A stretch of DNA of 20,242 nt from Chara braunii (GCA_003427395.1 BFEA01000021.1:4935751-4955992); one strand, 5' to 3'. Positions 1 through 9,022 are shown, counted from the first letter of the stretch. Program-made: numbers and translations. Notes: generated from the sequence alone by a model not told the origin.

Positions 1-44
1 GGGTGCGCGCGCGCGCGCGTGTGTTGGCGTGTGTGTGTGTGTGT

Positions 45-345
45 GGCGTACGCACGCGTTTTTAGGACGCTGGGATGGAGGAGGTGGTGGTTAGGTGGCT
101 GTGGGTAGCAGGCAGGGTCGTGAAGGTGCCCGCGCGCGGGTGGCTGAGCGGGCGGGTGGCTGAGCGGGTGGCATTGGCGGGGTGGTGAACACCTGTTGGC
201 TTGTGTGTGAGTGCGGCGTACGCACGCGCTTTTAGGAGGCTGGGATGGAGGGGGAGGTAGTTAGGTGGCTGTGGGTAGCAGGCGGGGTCGTGAAGGTGCT
301 CGCGCGCGGGTGGCTGAGCGGGTGGCATTGGCGGGGTGGTGAACA
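45..345. repeat. Tandem duplication of a ~131-147 bp GC-rich unit
   Basis: Two adjacent copies (about 45-191 and 215-345) both begin GGCGTACGCACGCG and continue through CTGGGATGGAG, GTTAGGTGGCTGTGGGTAGC and GTGGCATTGGCGGGGTGG. The first copy is longer because a 16 bp piece (CGGGTGGCTGAGCGGG) is itself doubled. Positions 1-44 are CG/GT dinucleotide-rich. Open frames across this region in other frames are low-complexity shadows; I see no gene. Confidence 0.85.
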
Positions 346-412
346 GCTGGCCGTGCGTGGGAGGGAGGTGGGCTAACGGGTGGGTGCCGGGCGAGCTCTG
401 GGTGGGGTAAGC

Positions 413-415
<3 letters not shown>

Positions 416-454
<39 letters not shown>
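416..454. repeat. (AG)n microsatellite
   Basis: An uninterrupted AG tract of roughly 19 units. It lies just downstream of the 45-345 duplication and is not linked to any gene. Confidence 0.97.
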
Positions 455-461
<7 letters not shown>

Positions 462-532
462 ATATAGCCAACAGCGTATCACCAATCACTCAGGCAAAGG
501 CCGCAACGCACTGCAGTGGCGCAGATGATCTA

Positions 533-649
533 GCCTGCACGGGTCGGAATGTGATCTAGGCTGGGTGGGGTTGGACAGGGCAGATCTGCCGCCTGCACGG
601 GGTCGGAATGTGATGTAGGCTGGGTGGGGTTGGACAAGGCAGATCTGCC
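533..649. repeat. 58-59 bp tandem duplication
   Basis: Two head-to-tail copies (533-590, 591-649) start GCCTGCACGGG and end GGCAGATCTGCC, with one extra G and two or three substitutions. 650-800 has no gene or repeat that I can see. Confidence 0.9.
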
Positions 650-800
650 GCGTATCAGAACCTTTCTAGAAACGGAGGCGAGGTCGCACTACTACTGCTC
701 AGAGCAAAGAGGTGCAGAAAATCGCGAGTCATCTGCTTTTCCCCAATCTCTGGGTGCATCCAGATTCAGGCGCCACCAGTTCATTGACTTACCCTGAGGG

Positions 801-1185
801 CACGGGTGTGCAGCCCGTAGTTTCACGGGTGTCCAGCCCGTAGTTTGTTTGTTGATGTGGTTCGGGAAATGGCAAGGTAGTGATTATGCTGTGTTTATGC
901 TTTTTTGTGTTCCCTATACGCAACTCCAAGAGTGTGTGTGTGGGGTCCAAGCTGGTGCTTTGTTCATGATGTTCATACACGCGCGTGCAGCCCGTAGTTT
1001 CACGGGTGTCACGGGTGTCCAGCCCGTAGTTTGTTTGTCCATGTGGTTGGTTTGTTTGTCCACGTGGTTGGGGAAATGATAAGGTAGTGATTATGCTGTG
1101 TTTATGCTTTTTCGTGTTTCCTATACGCAACTCCAAGAGTGTGTGTGTGTGGGGTCCAGGCTGGTGCTTTGTTCATGATGTTCAT
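801..1185 (+). repeat. GT-tailed dispersed repeat family, two tandem copies
   Basis: Copy 1 (801-976) and copy 2 (978-1185) share GCAGCCCGTAGTTT, AAGGTAGTGATTATGCTG, CTATACGCAACTCCAAGAG followed by a short GT run, and GCTGGTGCTTTGTTCATG. Copy 2 has extra internal duplications (CACGGGTGT, and about 26 bp containing GGTTTGTTTGTCCA). Related copies lie at 5227-5345 (plus) and 9661-9793 (minus). The frames on both strands have no protein-like content, so this is annotated as non-coding repeat. Confidence 0.85.
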
Positions 1186-1213
1186 GGGACGCTGGACCGG
1201 TTTCCAGCAGGTG
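1186..1213 (+). repeat. GGGACGCTGG head motif (family copy A, head only)
   Basis: Starts GGGACGCTGGACC and ends TTTCCAGCAGGTG. It begins exactly where copy 2 of the GT-tailed repeat ends at GATGTTCAT; copy 1 continues differently there. This supports GGGAC as a true element boundary. No A-rich tail follows, so this is a head fragment. 1214-1380 holds nothing I can identify. Confidence 0.75.
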
Positions 1214-1380
1214 CAAGTGTGTACTATGTTAGAGTGAGTGAGTGACACTGTGTGTGTGCTTGTTGTCATATTCCCTATACAATGTAATGACCTGCCAGAA
1301 CACAGACTCAGAACGCTGCAGATTTCTGGGTTTTGCCTCTGGAATGTATGCCTTGCTGGAATTCCAGAGTTGTGCTTTTT

Positions 1381-2128
1381 CTAAGAGCCTCGTTCCACGT
1401 CACTTGAGTTCAAGTGCGATGCGAAAACTCATCGTTCGGCCCTGCCCTAGAGAAATGCTTTTTTGTTTTCACATTTTGCACGGAGGTGCCTCGAGTTCAA
1501 GAGCTACCCTTGGGTTTCAGCCGCGGGTGCAGGTTTTTTTTTGTTTTTTTTAACGCCGCGCGTTCCTGGTTCACGGTCTGTCTGCGGATTCTGGTGGGCC
1601 GTTGGGGCACACACGCGCGGTGGCCATTGAAGCGCACAGTGCACCGTCATCGGGGTGGGGGGATTCAAATCGGTCGCGCGCTTCAGCTGCAGGTAGCCGT
1701 TGGGACGGATTGTTCTGGGCAAGGGATGTTCTACCGCGGCAGCTCCATATGGCAGTACAGGACAAACACAGTTGCTGCAGGTTGCTGCACCGGCGTTCAC
1801 ACATGCTTCCGCAAATTTGAAATTTGAAAACCCGCCGCGCGCGCGCTCCCACACTGCACCTCGCCCCAAACGGTCCCTCGAGTCCCAAACACCACACCGC
1901 TGGCGGACATATTGAAGGCCGGGTCCGGCCTACTGGATCGCATGGCCGCCAGTAGGTCTCCGCACAGCGGGGAGCCAGGGTGTTTTTCTTTCAAGTGTGA
2001 CAATTTCAAGTGCGGTCTCTAGTGTGCATGGAACAAGGAGGCGGCCTAGTGTAAGTTAATCACGATTGTGTGATTAGGGCACACTTGAAACTCAAGCGTT
2101 CTCAAGTGGTGTGGAATGAGGCTCTAAG
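1381..2128. mobile_element. Candidate non-autonomous element with imperfect terminal inverted repeats
   Basis: The left end (1381 onward: CTAAGAGCCTCGTTCCAC, then CACTTGAG) matches the reverse complement of the right end (2128 leftward: CTTAGAGCCTCATTCCAC, then CACTTGAG) at about 24 of 28 positions. The right copy has about 10 extra bases before TTTCAAGTG. The 748 bp interior has no coherent protein; overlapping frames at 1414-2009 on both strands are shadows. I could not find a target-site duplication, so transposon status is inferred from the inverted ends alone. Confidence 0.5.
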
Positions 2129-2695
2129 TCTGTGTATGTGTGCGTGCTTGCTGGGCCGTGCGCCTGTCTGAGTGCACGTCTGCCTAAGTGTGTGTGTGTC
2201 GCCCGACAGGGCACTTGTGTGTGGTGAGGCCCACAGGGTCAGTACTTAAATGTGGTCACGACTTTGAGGGTTGCAGCAGGAAAAACACTCAAGTAGCAGG
2301 GAGTAGGCCCGCGACACTTAGGGCAGCAGAAGAAAAACACTCGAGTAGCAGGTAGGCAGGTACCACTAGTGGTAGATGTGTCGGGAACTGGAGGCCGAGC
2401 AGAAGAAGACAAAAAGTTGGCATTTTTAGAGGCCCAGTAGAGGTAGGCTAGCGATACCTGAGTCTAGGGCCTGTGCGGACGATATCAGAGCCTGCAATGA
2501 TGTTTCCCTCCGAAAGGGAGGAGGTACCAGTTCCTTGGAGGCCGTGCGGCCTGGAAGTCACCGCCCAAGAGGCAAGTAGGCCGCTATATTTCCTGAAGGA
2601 GCAAGTAGCTCCTCCTTATTTGCGGTATGCAAATGGACATCGTGCTGCTTGAGTGAGCACTGGCTCTCAGAGCGGGCGAGCGGCCTTACTTTTTT
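2129..2695. other. No gene; small direct repeat and hairpins
   Basis: The only structure seen is a direct repeat of AAAAACACTC(A/G)AGTAGCAGG (about 2279-2300 and 2333-2352) and a small stem AGGAGC-AAGTA-GCTCCT near 2599-2615. Nothing protein-like is visible. Confidence 0.5.
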
Positions 2696-3036
2696 GTGGT
2701 TTCCTGCGGATGCGCTTCGCGCCGAATAAAACAACCGACGGCTGCCTGGGAGGAGGGAGGAGAGTTGGGCGCTCAGTCTGGCTATGAGGAGCAGCCCAAC
2801 TTGAGGAAGAGGAAGAAGGGGGCGAAGGAGGAGAGTGGCAAGGTACCTACCTGGCTATGGTGGACACCGTCTTCATCACCTTGTTAGGCGCTGCATCTGG
2901 AAGGCCCCAGTTGGGGTAGTGCCGCATCAAGGAAGCCTCGAGGCAGAGCAAGCATGGCGGCCTAAAGAACAACAACCCTAGCTGATTTGTGTTGTCTTTT
3001 GCACAGGAAGGCGAAGCCCTTAGTAGTCCGGATTAG
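2696..3036 (+). other. Weak exon-intron-exon candidate
   Basis: An open stretch before 2842 is charged (EEQPNLRKRKKGAKEESGK). It runs in phase into a donor-like AAG|GTACCT at 2843. A pyrimidine-rich tract with TTTTGCACAG ends at 3006, giving a possible 164 bp intron. Continuing in frame after the acceptor reaches a stop within ten codons. The start would be a GTG; no ATG is available. The sites look acceptable for a plant-type intron, but there is no recognisable protein and no second line of evidence. Confidence 0.15.
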
Positions 3037-3243
3037 CCTTGGCATGTGAGAGGATGGTGAAGAGGGAAGCCATGGCTATGGTGGACCTCTTGTGAAGCTG
3101 GCAGTATGAGGGAGCTTCAAATATTGATTCTGGTTCAACCACTCGTTGTTATTATTATTATTTTGGAGAGGATTAAGATTGGCGGAGACAAGGAGGAGGA
3201 GGAGAGTGGAGAGAGAAGGGGCCTTTGTCATTGGTCTTGCTGT

Positions 3244-3293
3244 CTTCTTCTTCTTCTTCTTCTTCTTCTTCTTCTTCTTCTTCTTCTTCTTCT
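3244..3293. repeat. (CTT)n microsatellite
   Basis: About 16 CTT units. It produces poly-Leu or poly-Phe in overlapping frames, which explains the open frames at 3106-3427 as artefacts. 3294-3780 is pyrimidine-rich (CT and C runs at 3580-3625 and 3718-3760) with no gene seen. Confidence 0.95.
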
Positions 3294-3779
3294 CTCTTCT
3301 TCTTTGGTCTCTATCTCCTTGTCAGTGCTTTCATTTCTTTTGCTATTGGGTGGCATTGTCTTCCCTTCCAGTTGTGAATTTGCACTTCGGAAGTAGTCAG
3401 GATCGTAACGACACTAAAAAAGCATGATTGTGCCAGACTGTCTCGTTGGACTTTCACCTCCTCATCAGGAGGTTGAACCCCGACAGTCTGCCCAGGATCC
3501 ATTTGACTGAGCGATAAGCGTATTAAGGACTCATCACATCGCCCAGAGTTAGCGATACCCTAGAGTTAGGACTCTTCCTTTCTCTCTCTCACTCTCTAGG
3601 CCCCCCCCCCTCCCCCTCCCTCTCTCGCTTCAACCATTTTTGCTTGTGCTAGTGTCTTTGTGTGGGAACCTTCTTTCATTTTTTTTAATATGAAAATTTA
3701 TGCACTAACTGCTATCCCTCTTCCTTTCTCTCTCTCACCCTCTATCTCTCTCTCTCACTCATATCAATAAATGGAGCAA

Positions 3780-3782
<3 letters not shown>

Positions 3783-3816
<34 letters not shown>

Positions 3817-3945
3817 GTGCGCGCTCTTAGTCTCATTGTTTTGACTACGTTAGGGTTGCTTTCCCTTCGCCCATGTGGTATACAATTTCCCCCCGAACAA
3901 ATTCACGGCCCTTCCAATTCGCAGCCCTAAGGCTGGGGGTATAAT
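3783..3945 (+). repeat. CT-linked dispersed repeat, copy 1
   Basis: A (CT)n tract (about 3783-3813) is followed by GCGTGCGCGCTCTTAGTCTC, TTAGGGTTGC, and GGGGTATAA at 3936. A second copy at 4605-4912 has the same order: (CT)n, GTGCGTGCTCCTAGTCTC, TTAGGGTTGC, GGGGTATAA. Similarity stops on both sides of this unit, so it behaves as a discrete repeat with a microsatellite at one end. Confidence 0.7.
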
Positions 3946-3983
3946 GAGTTCAAGTTCGGCATCTGTGTCAAGGTGTCACATTT

Positions 3984-4286
3984 TTGGTGGTGGGCGACCA
4001 TGATGCAAGTGGGTTCTTTGGGGGGGGGGAACCTACAGCTAGTTCTTCTAGAACCAGGACTTTTGGGAAAAGGAAGGACAGGTCTTCGGGTGGAAGCGGA
4101 CCCCAAAAAGAAGTGAGGGCATGTGAAGTGCAAAAGGGCCCTCGGGCCCAGTCGTTGAGGCTCGTCTTCTCAAAACAGAGAGTTCAGGCGCAACGAAGCA
4201 GACGTTTTGCAAGAGGCAACTTTGACGATTTTTTGTGCTCGAAGGAATCCGCAGAAAAATCTGAAATTTTGAGAATCCATAGATGA
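3984..4286 (+). other. Open frame of uncertain status (100 codons)
   Basis: The frame starts at ATG 3984 and is rich in Ser, Arg and Lys (for example SSSRTRTFGKRKDRSSGG). No domain, signal or membrane segment is seen. Its last 60 bases overlap the first unit of the diverged 169 bp duplication, and the same stretch is open in the reverse direction (3927-4133). I lean towards non-coding; there is no positive evidence of translation. Confidence 0.12.
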
Positions 4287-4600
4287 GGTCGTGTCCTTTC
4301 CAAGAAAAATATCAGAACATTTTCAAAAAATCATTTAGAGAGCGAAATAATCGTCGCGTCGATTCGACACATATTTCATTCTTGCCATTCAGCCATCATG
4401 TTTGGGCCAACTGAAAAAGTACTCCAAATGCAGCGAGTTTTCTCTCTCAGAAGAATGCGTGAGAAAAAACTGAAAATTGGAGTACTCGTAGATTTGTTGT
4501 GATCTTTCCAGGAAAAATCCTGAATAAATTAAAAAAAATAATTCTAACTGTGAAATAGATCGCGACCACAATTTGACCCATATGTCAGTTTTGCCATACA

Positions 4601-4603
<3 letters not shown>
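4226..4603 (+). repeat. Diverged direct duplication, 169 bp units, 209 bp offset
   Basis: Units 4226-4394 and 4435-4603 align without net length change. Paired anchors are TAGATGAGGTCGTG / TAGATTTGTTGTGA, CCTTTCCAAGAAAAAT / TCTTTCCAGGAAAAAT, GCGAAATAATCG / GTGAAATAGATC, and TTGCCATTCAGCC / TTGCCATACAACC. Divergence is considerable, so it is old. The second unit runs directly into the large CT tract. Confidence 0.65.
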
Positions 4604-4604
<1 letters not shown>

Positions 4605-4691
<87 letters not shown>

Positions 4692-4692
4692 N

Positions 4693-4774
<82 letters not shown>
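4605..4774. repeat. Long (CT)n microsatellite with an N
   Basis: About 85 CT units interrupted by a single N at 4692. It explains the open Ser-Leu and Arg-Glu frames on the two strands. The N probably marks an assembly join inside the tract, so the true length is uncertain. Confidence 0.98.
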
Positions 4775-4780
<6 letters not shown>

Positions 4781-4912
4781 CGTGCTCCTAGTCTCGTTGC
4801 TTTGGCTCCTTAGGGTTGCGTTCCCCGCGCCCAGGCGGTAGACAATAACCATTGGGCCCATACGAGCGACCGGTACAAGCAAACGACGAAGAATTGACTC
4901 AGGGGTATAAAA
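4775..4912 (+). repeat. CT-linked dispersed repeat, copy 2, with TATA-like end
   Basis: This is the unique part of the second copy of the 3783-3945 repeat. It ends at GGGGTATAAAATGC (4902-4915), a good TATA-box match; the equivalent place in copy 1 reads GGGGTATAATGAG. No gene follows that I can identify, so promoter activity is not claimed. 4913-5226 holds nothing further. Confidence 0.6.
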
Positions 4913-5226
4913 TGCACCGCTGACGGGCTGCGAACACGAGCTTAAGAGACTTTTTCGATGACACTTGAAAGTCAAGCTCTTTTAGGGAACCACCCCCCCC
5001 TCCCAAATGACGAGAGCGGATGTTCGCAGCCTGTAGGGGATGCGCTCATACCCCCTGCGCATTTTCGTTGTTCGTTATACCGCTTGTTCATTTTGGCTCA
5101 GGTTGGTCGCTGGAAGGGTGTTAAAACTGCAGGCAGGGACTTCTAAGGGGGCGGGCAATGTTACAGGCACAGGACCGATATTAGTCGTGGTTCTAGAAAA
5201 AAGTTGCCTTACTGTGAGGCAAAGGT

Positions 5227-5371
5227 GCGCAGCCCATAGTTTGTCTCTTGATGTGGTTGGGGTAAGGTAAGATCGTGATTATGTTGTATTTGTATTTTGT
5301 CATCTTCGCTATACACAACTCCAAGAGTGTGTGTGTGTGTGTTTGTATGTGTCTGTGTGAGAGAGAGAGAG
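5227..5371 (+). repeat. GT-tailed dispersed repeat, third copy, with GT then GA run
   Basis: Shares GCAGCCCATAGTTTGT, GATGTGGTTGGGG, GTGATTATGTTGTATTTG and CTATACACAACTCCAAGAG with the copies at 801-1185. It is followed by a GT run (from about 5325) and a short GA run ending near 5371. Confidence 0.75.
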
Positions 5372-5460
5372 TCCACTGATTCATTTCCGAATGAGGCGGA
5401 GAAACGCCTCAAGATTCAGATGAGGAGCTCAAGTGCAGAGGGAAAACCCTGCTCGTCCTA

Positions 5461-5533
5461 CTAACGCATATGCGTTGTAATAGGATACAACACATAGATA
5501 GTGTTGTATTCGTTTAGTTCGCATATGCATTAT
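5461..5533. repeat. Inverted repeat with ~31 bp arms
   Basis: The inner stem is perfect: ATACAACAC (5485-5493), 7 nt loop, GTGTTGTAT (5501-5509). The arms extend imperfectly to GCATATGCG on the left and CGCATATGC on the right, each containing the palindrome GCATATGC. A related single arm lies at 9231-9261. Confidence 0.6.
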
Positions 5534-5582
5534 AATCGATTTGACTAGAACAAGTTTGCAGACACAAAGTGGTCGGGTTCAG

Positions 5583-5682
<100 letters not shown>

Positions 5683-6034
5683 ACGACCTGTGCTTTGCTG
5701 TTTGCAAGAAGCACACCCCAAACAACGATATGTGAATGACCTTTGCCGGGTGAACGTCTTAGGATGAGGGAGGGTAGGCAGACGACATCCGACTGTGGAA
5801 TTTGCAAATCATGGAGTTGGCCAGCAGCTTTGGGCGTGGAGGGGGCTTGGGGATTGGCGAGTGCAACTATAGCCGGAATGATTAGGGTAGACTGGAGAAC
5901 AATCCATCCCTCTTTCCATGGATGGACCTGAGCATGTGCTGTGACCTGGCTGTTAATTAGGCAGACAGTCAATCCCCTCGTGAGAGGGCGATCAATGTTG
6001 TTCGGCCAGATATACCTCCTCTGATTTTGTTAGT

Positions 6035-6253
6035 GGGACGCTGGACCTGGTTTCTCGCAGGTGATGCTCCCCACCAATAGATCAGAGCCATCTATAAATT
6101 GGGGCTTGCTGTTAGAGGATGCTCGTATCACCTCCAATAGCAGGGTGCCACAGATGTTTTGCTTTAAAAAACAAAAGAGAAAAGAAAAAAGGAAAAAAAA
6201 AGAGAAGAAAAAAAAAGAAAAAAAAGAGAAGAAAAGAAAAGAAAAGAAAGAAA
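6035..6253 (+). mobile_element. A-tailed dispersed element with GGGACGCTGG head (copy B)
   Basis: Head GGGACGCTGGACCTGG at 6035. The body matches other copies (CAGGTG, GCTCCCCACCAATAGAT, GGATGCTCGTA at 6118), and an A-rich tail of about 90 bp (A with interspersed G) ends near 6253. This layout is SINE-like. The head hairpin is disrupted here (TTTCTCGC instead of TTTCCAGC). No Pol III boxes or target-site duplication were found. Confidence 0.5.
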
Positions 6254-6306
6254 GTGGGAGTGTGAAGCCAGAACCCTGGGCAAGAAAGTGGCAGTGTGAA
6301 GGCAGG
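6250..6306 (+). repeat. Direct repeat, 34 bp period
   Basis: GAAAGTGGGAGTGTGAAGCCAG at 6250 recurs as GAAAGTGGCAGTGTGAAGGCAG at 6284, immediately after the A-rich tail of the preceding element. 6307-6900 is AT/T-rich with no gene seen. Confidence 0.75.
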
Positions 6307-6903
6307 AGGGATTCTACACGCCTCACTCCACCACTCACCCAGGGCCTCCCTCCAGTACTCACCACGCATAAAAGACAAAGAACACAATGTCCTATCCTTC
6401 CATGGTCTAGTGGAATATTCATTACAACTTTGCTTATTTGGTGAGGAAGGGAGTGATGCCCCAAGTGGGGAAAAGGAGAATTTTTGGCTAGAACATGGAA
6501 AGATACAACGCTACATTTTTTCTCTTTTCCGGGAGTGATGATCAGTGGACGGAGGGTACACGCCAGCCACTAGCTAGAACTCTGACTAGTCAGCCTGGGC
6601 ACAGCCCCCTCACAGCCGCGGCCACGGGGTCAAACTCGGCGGGCAGCCGCCCCTCCTGCCGCGATTGGGTGCGGCCGCGACTTTCAGGAATTTTTTGAAA
6701 GTTAAAAAAAAACTAAATAAATATGATGTTGTAGATCTTTTGGAGGTCTACATTGAGCAATTTTTTTTGTTTTTTTTTTGACTTCGTCTCTGAATTTTAG
6801 AAATTCAAAAACTAATTTTCCTGAAGCCAAAGCTGTGTTTTTTTTTTTTTTAAAGAAAAACTATGAAACTTATGTGTTTTTTTTAATTTCAAATTTAGTA
6901 AAG

Positions 6904-7058
6904 TTTTTTTTTTTTTTTTTTTTTTGGAGAAACATAGTAATTTTCTTTCCAAATGAGACCACCGGGGCCCGGGAACACACCCCTACATATCAACCCGGTA
7001 CAAACTTGCTGAGGTCAGTACTCAGCTTAGGCTCCTGGAAACCGGGTCCAGTGTCCCT
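6904..7058 (-). mobile_element. A-tailed dispersed element, minus strand (copy C)
   Basis: Read on the minus strand it starts GGGACACTGGACCCGG at 7058 and ends in a run of about 22 A (6925-6904). The central body differs from copies B, H and J, so it is either a separate subfamily or a chimera. The CTGGA/TCCAG stem of the head is kept. Confidence 0.5.
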
Positions 7059-7219
7059 TAGAGGAATCTCCAAAAAGAAAAAAAAAAATTGCAAAGCAAA
7101 TCTGTGACCGTACAGTATCCTTGCTACTCAGAAAAACACTGGCATGTTTCTAAAATCGAAACACTATTGGCAAAAAACTATGAGCTATATACGGCAAATC
7201 TCGAGAATGCACATTCGCT

Positions 7220-7315
7220 TACAAATCAACCCTAACATTACCTCGAAGATCGTGCTAGATTCTTAGGTACAAATCAACTCTAAAATTATGTCCAAATACG
7301 TGCTAAATTCGTAGA
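7220..7315 (+). repeat. Degenerate 48 bp direct repeat
   Basis: TACAAATCAACCCTAACATTA at 7220 and TACAAATCAACTCTAAAATTA at 7268 begin two units with matching ends (CGTGCTAGATTC / CGTGCTAAATTC). Confidence 0.65.
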
Positions 7316-7454
7316 TCCTAACTAGATATTGAAGTCGGGGGTATTAATATTGTCAACAGAGAAATGGATGATTAAAAACAGTCCAGCGAACCGCCACATA
7401 TAGAGAGTCCAAGGGAATTCAAAGAGAGAAAGAGATGGGTAACCGCGACCACAA

Positions 7455-7940
7455 AATATATGAGTGGGGAAGATAGGGGCCGGATTTTCCGGAATGGCAC
7501 AAGGTCGAGCGTAGGACACCCCCCTCACCACTCAAGGCATGGGTGACCCTGTGGCACTGTTCCTGCTCTTGGAGATCAGCCAATCTTAGAAAGTGAACGT
7601 GCTGTGTCTTCAAACGCGGTTATGGCTGGGAAATGATTTACCCTTTGCACCCGGGAAACGTTCCCATCGCGACTAGTGAGTCTCCCACTCCCACTGATGG
7701 CGCCACCGCCCATGGGACTTCAGGGCTTTATGTACCCAGCCAAGTTCTCGTCCCTTCAACATGTTGATTTCCCAGACTCTACCATAAGTGTGTAAATGCT
7801 GAAAATGTGAACAGGAGTTCCCAGGATGACCACAGGTCGAGCGTAGAACACTCCCCACGCCACTCAAGGCATGGGTGACCTTGCATCACTGTTTCCTGCG
7901 CTTGAAGAGCAACACTTTCAAAAAATAAACTTCAGTGTGT
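7455..7940 (-). repeat. Direct duplication with a conserved minus-strand peptide
   Basis: Copies at about 7455-7609 and 7786-7940 (331 bp offset) share GGTCGAGCGTAG and CACTCAAGGCATGGGTGACC. On the minus strand they translate similarly (VTHALSGEGGVLRST and VTHALSGVGSVLRST). The frames are short and lead into unrelated sequence, so they could be remnants of a duplicated exon or simply a non-coding repeat. No family is recognised. Confidence 0.5.
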
Positions 7941-8323
7941 CACGGTCGGCAGAATGTCAAACCCTTCCTAATATCAACTAAGTGTACTTCGTGGTTGATT
8001 ATCAAATTAAGTGAGAAAACAGAACATGAGGTAAATGCACTAAGGATGTAGGAAGACGATCTGGCAGTTGTATTCAAATACCTCACGACAAATTATAACC
8101 TAATTCCTTCAGCTGGCGCAGCCCGACTAAAAGCACGCCCCGACAGGAACAGAGCAAAAGAAACTATCGGCACAATCCATATCAGAAAACCGTGCAATTA
8201 TACGGTAAAGAAGAATAAAAGCTCATTTCTAAGGACTATCCCTAACTCTACGAATTTAACCAACAGACGGGCTGAGTGCCAAACATAAGAACTCAAACCC
8301 ATGTTGCCGGCGCGGTCCCACCA

Positions 8324-8725
8324 TTACTGCACACCCTCCCACTGCCCACAGCAATGCCGCCCCGATAAATCTATGTTGCTCCAGCCTCTCCAGGACATAG
8401 AAAATGCATTGAGCCAAAGACATGGCCAGATGTTGTTCGTTAGTTGAACCCAGCGTAATGAGTCCCCCTGTGTCCTTAGTATTGTCGACAGCACTCCCAC
8501 CGCCAATACAGGCTCTCCCACTGCTTGCAGAGACGCTACTGCCATCACAACAGTGTGGACAGTCAGGATCCTCCGTGGCTCTCCAAAATCCAGGTATAAC
8601 TTCGTTGCAGACTCCCAGCATCCACGTGTCACTTCGGTATAGGCCCTCCCGAAACTGCCAAAGCAGTCGAGAGTCGTGTCATTGAGTTTGTAGGTGAAGA
8701 TGTAGAATGATGGGCGTGTAAGCAT
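8324..8725 (-). pseudogene. Unidentified protein-like fragment(s)
   Basis: Two overlapping minus frames are open: 8725-8324 (133 codons; early part FGRAYTEVTRGCWESATKLY) and 8621-8256 (121 codons; later part with DNTKDTGGLITLGS and a hydrophobic stretch around FIGAALLWAVGGCAVMV). The first frame looks more protein-like at its start and the second towards its end, as expected for one coding fragment broken by a frameshift near 8520-8560. No family is recognised, and there is no good splice structure linking it to 8828-9022. It may instead be chance open sequence. Confidence 0.25.
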
Positions 8726-8827
8726 TTACCAGGACCGCTCAGGATACTCCTCCACTGACCGCAGAGGCGCTCCCTCCCCTACTCAAGGAAGAGGTGGTGA
8801 AGGGGCATGTCTCTCACCAGCTACGAA

Positions 8828-9022
8828 CTACCATAGCCGATGGCCTGGCAGGGTGGGAGGCACGTATAATGAAGACAACTCCTCAGTCGAGAGAACAATG
8901 TGCTGCCTGACGATTGATTTCATGCTAATACGCCAGTACTCAGGCGTGTTAGCGCCCGGAAACAGTGCGCTAACTACCGCACGTTCCTGCGCTAACGCAG
9001 CACATCCTCCTGGCCTCCGGTA
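8828..9022 (-). pseudogene. Unidentified protein-like fragment
   Basis: A minus frame from about 9022 to a stop at 8828 has balanced composition (for example ANTPEYWRISMKSIVRQHIV, then STEELSSLYVPP). It begins beside an A/T run, so any upstream part is lost. No domain is recognised. It lies 100 bp upstream, on the same strand, of the 8324-8725 fragment and could be part of the same relic. Confidence 0.25.
8948..8996. repeat. Hairpin GTTAGCGC / GCGCTAAC plus a third arm
   Basis: A perfect 8 bp stem, GTTAGCGC (8948-8955) and GCGCTAAC (8967-8974), has an 11 nt loop. GCGCTAAC recurs at 8989-8996. The arms fall within the minus-strand protein-like frame. Confidence 0.6.

Noticed and set aside
1655-1675. 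Box B-like GGATTCAAATC
   Set aside because: The upstream sequence lacks a valid box A and no tRNA fold is possible.
1414-2009. Genes in the 1381-2128 segment
   Set aside because: Five or more overlapping frames on both strands are open because of GC content; none has recognisable content.
3106-3427. Poly-Leu or poly-Phe 'membrane proteins'
   Set aside because: Caused by the CTT tract; two frames are open simultaneously.
4902-4915. Active promoter TATA box
   Set aside because: The TATA match is good, but it is part of a dispersed repeat and no downstream gene can be identified.
4544-4975. Long Arg-Glu / Ser-Leu repeat proteins
   Set aside because: They are translations of the CT/GA microsatellite; similar artefacts occur at 5514-5972 and 9328-9750.
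6400-6430. Box A-like GGTCTAGTGG resembling tRNA-Gly
   Set aside because: No box B or acceptor stem follows; treated as chance.
6061-6464. Lys/Glu-rich plus-strand frame and Phe-rich minus-strand frame
   Set aside because: Both are readings of the A/G-rich tail of the dispersed element.
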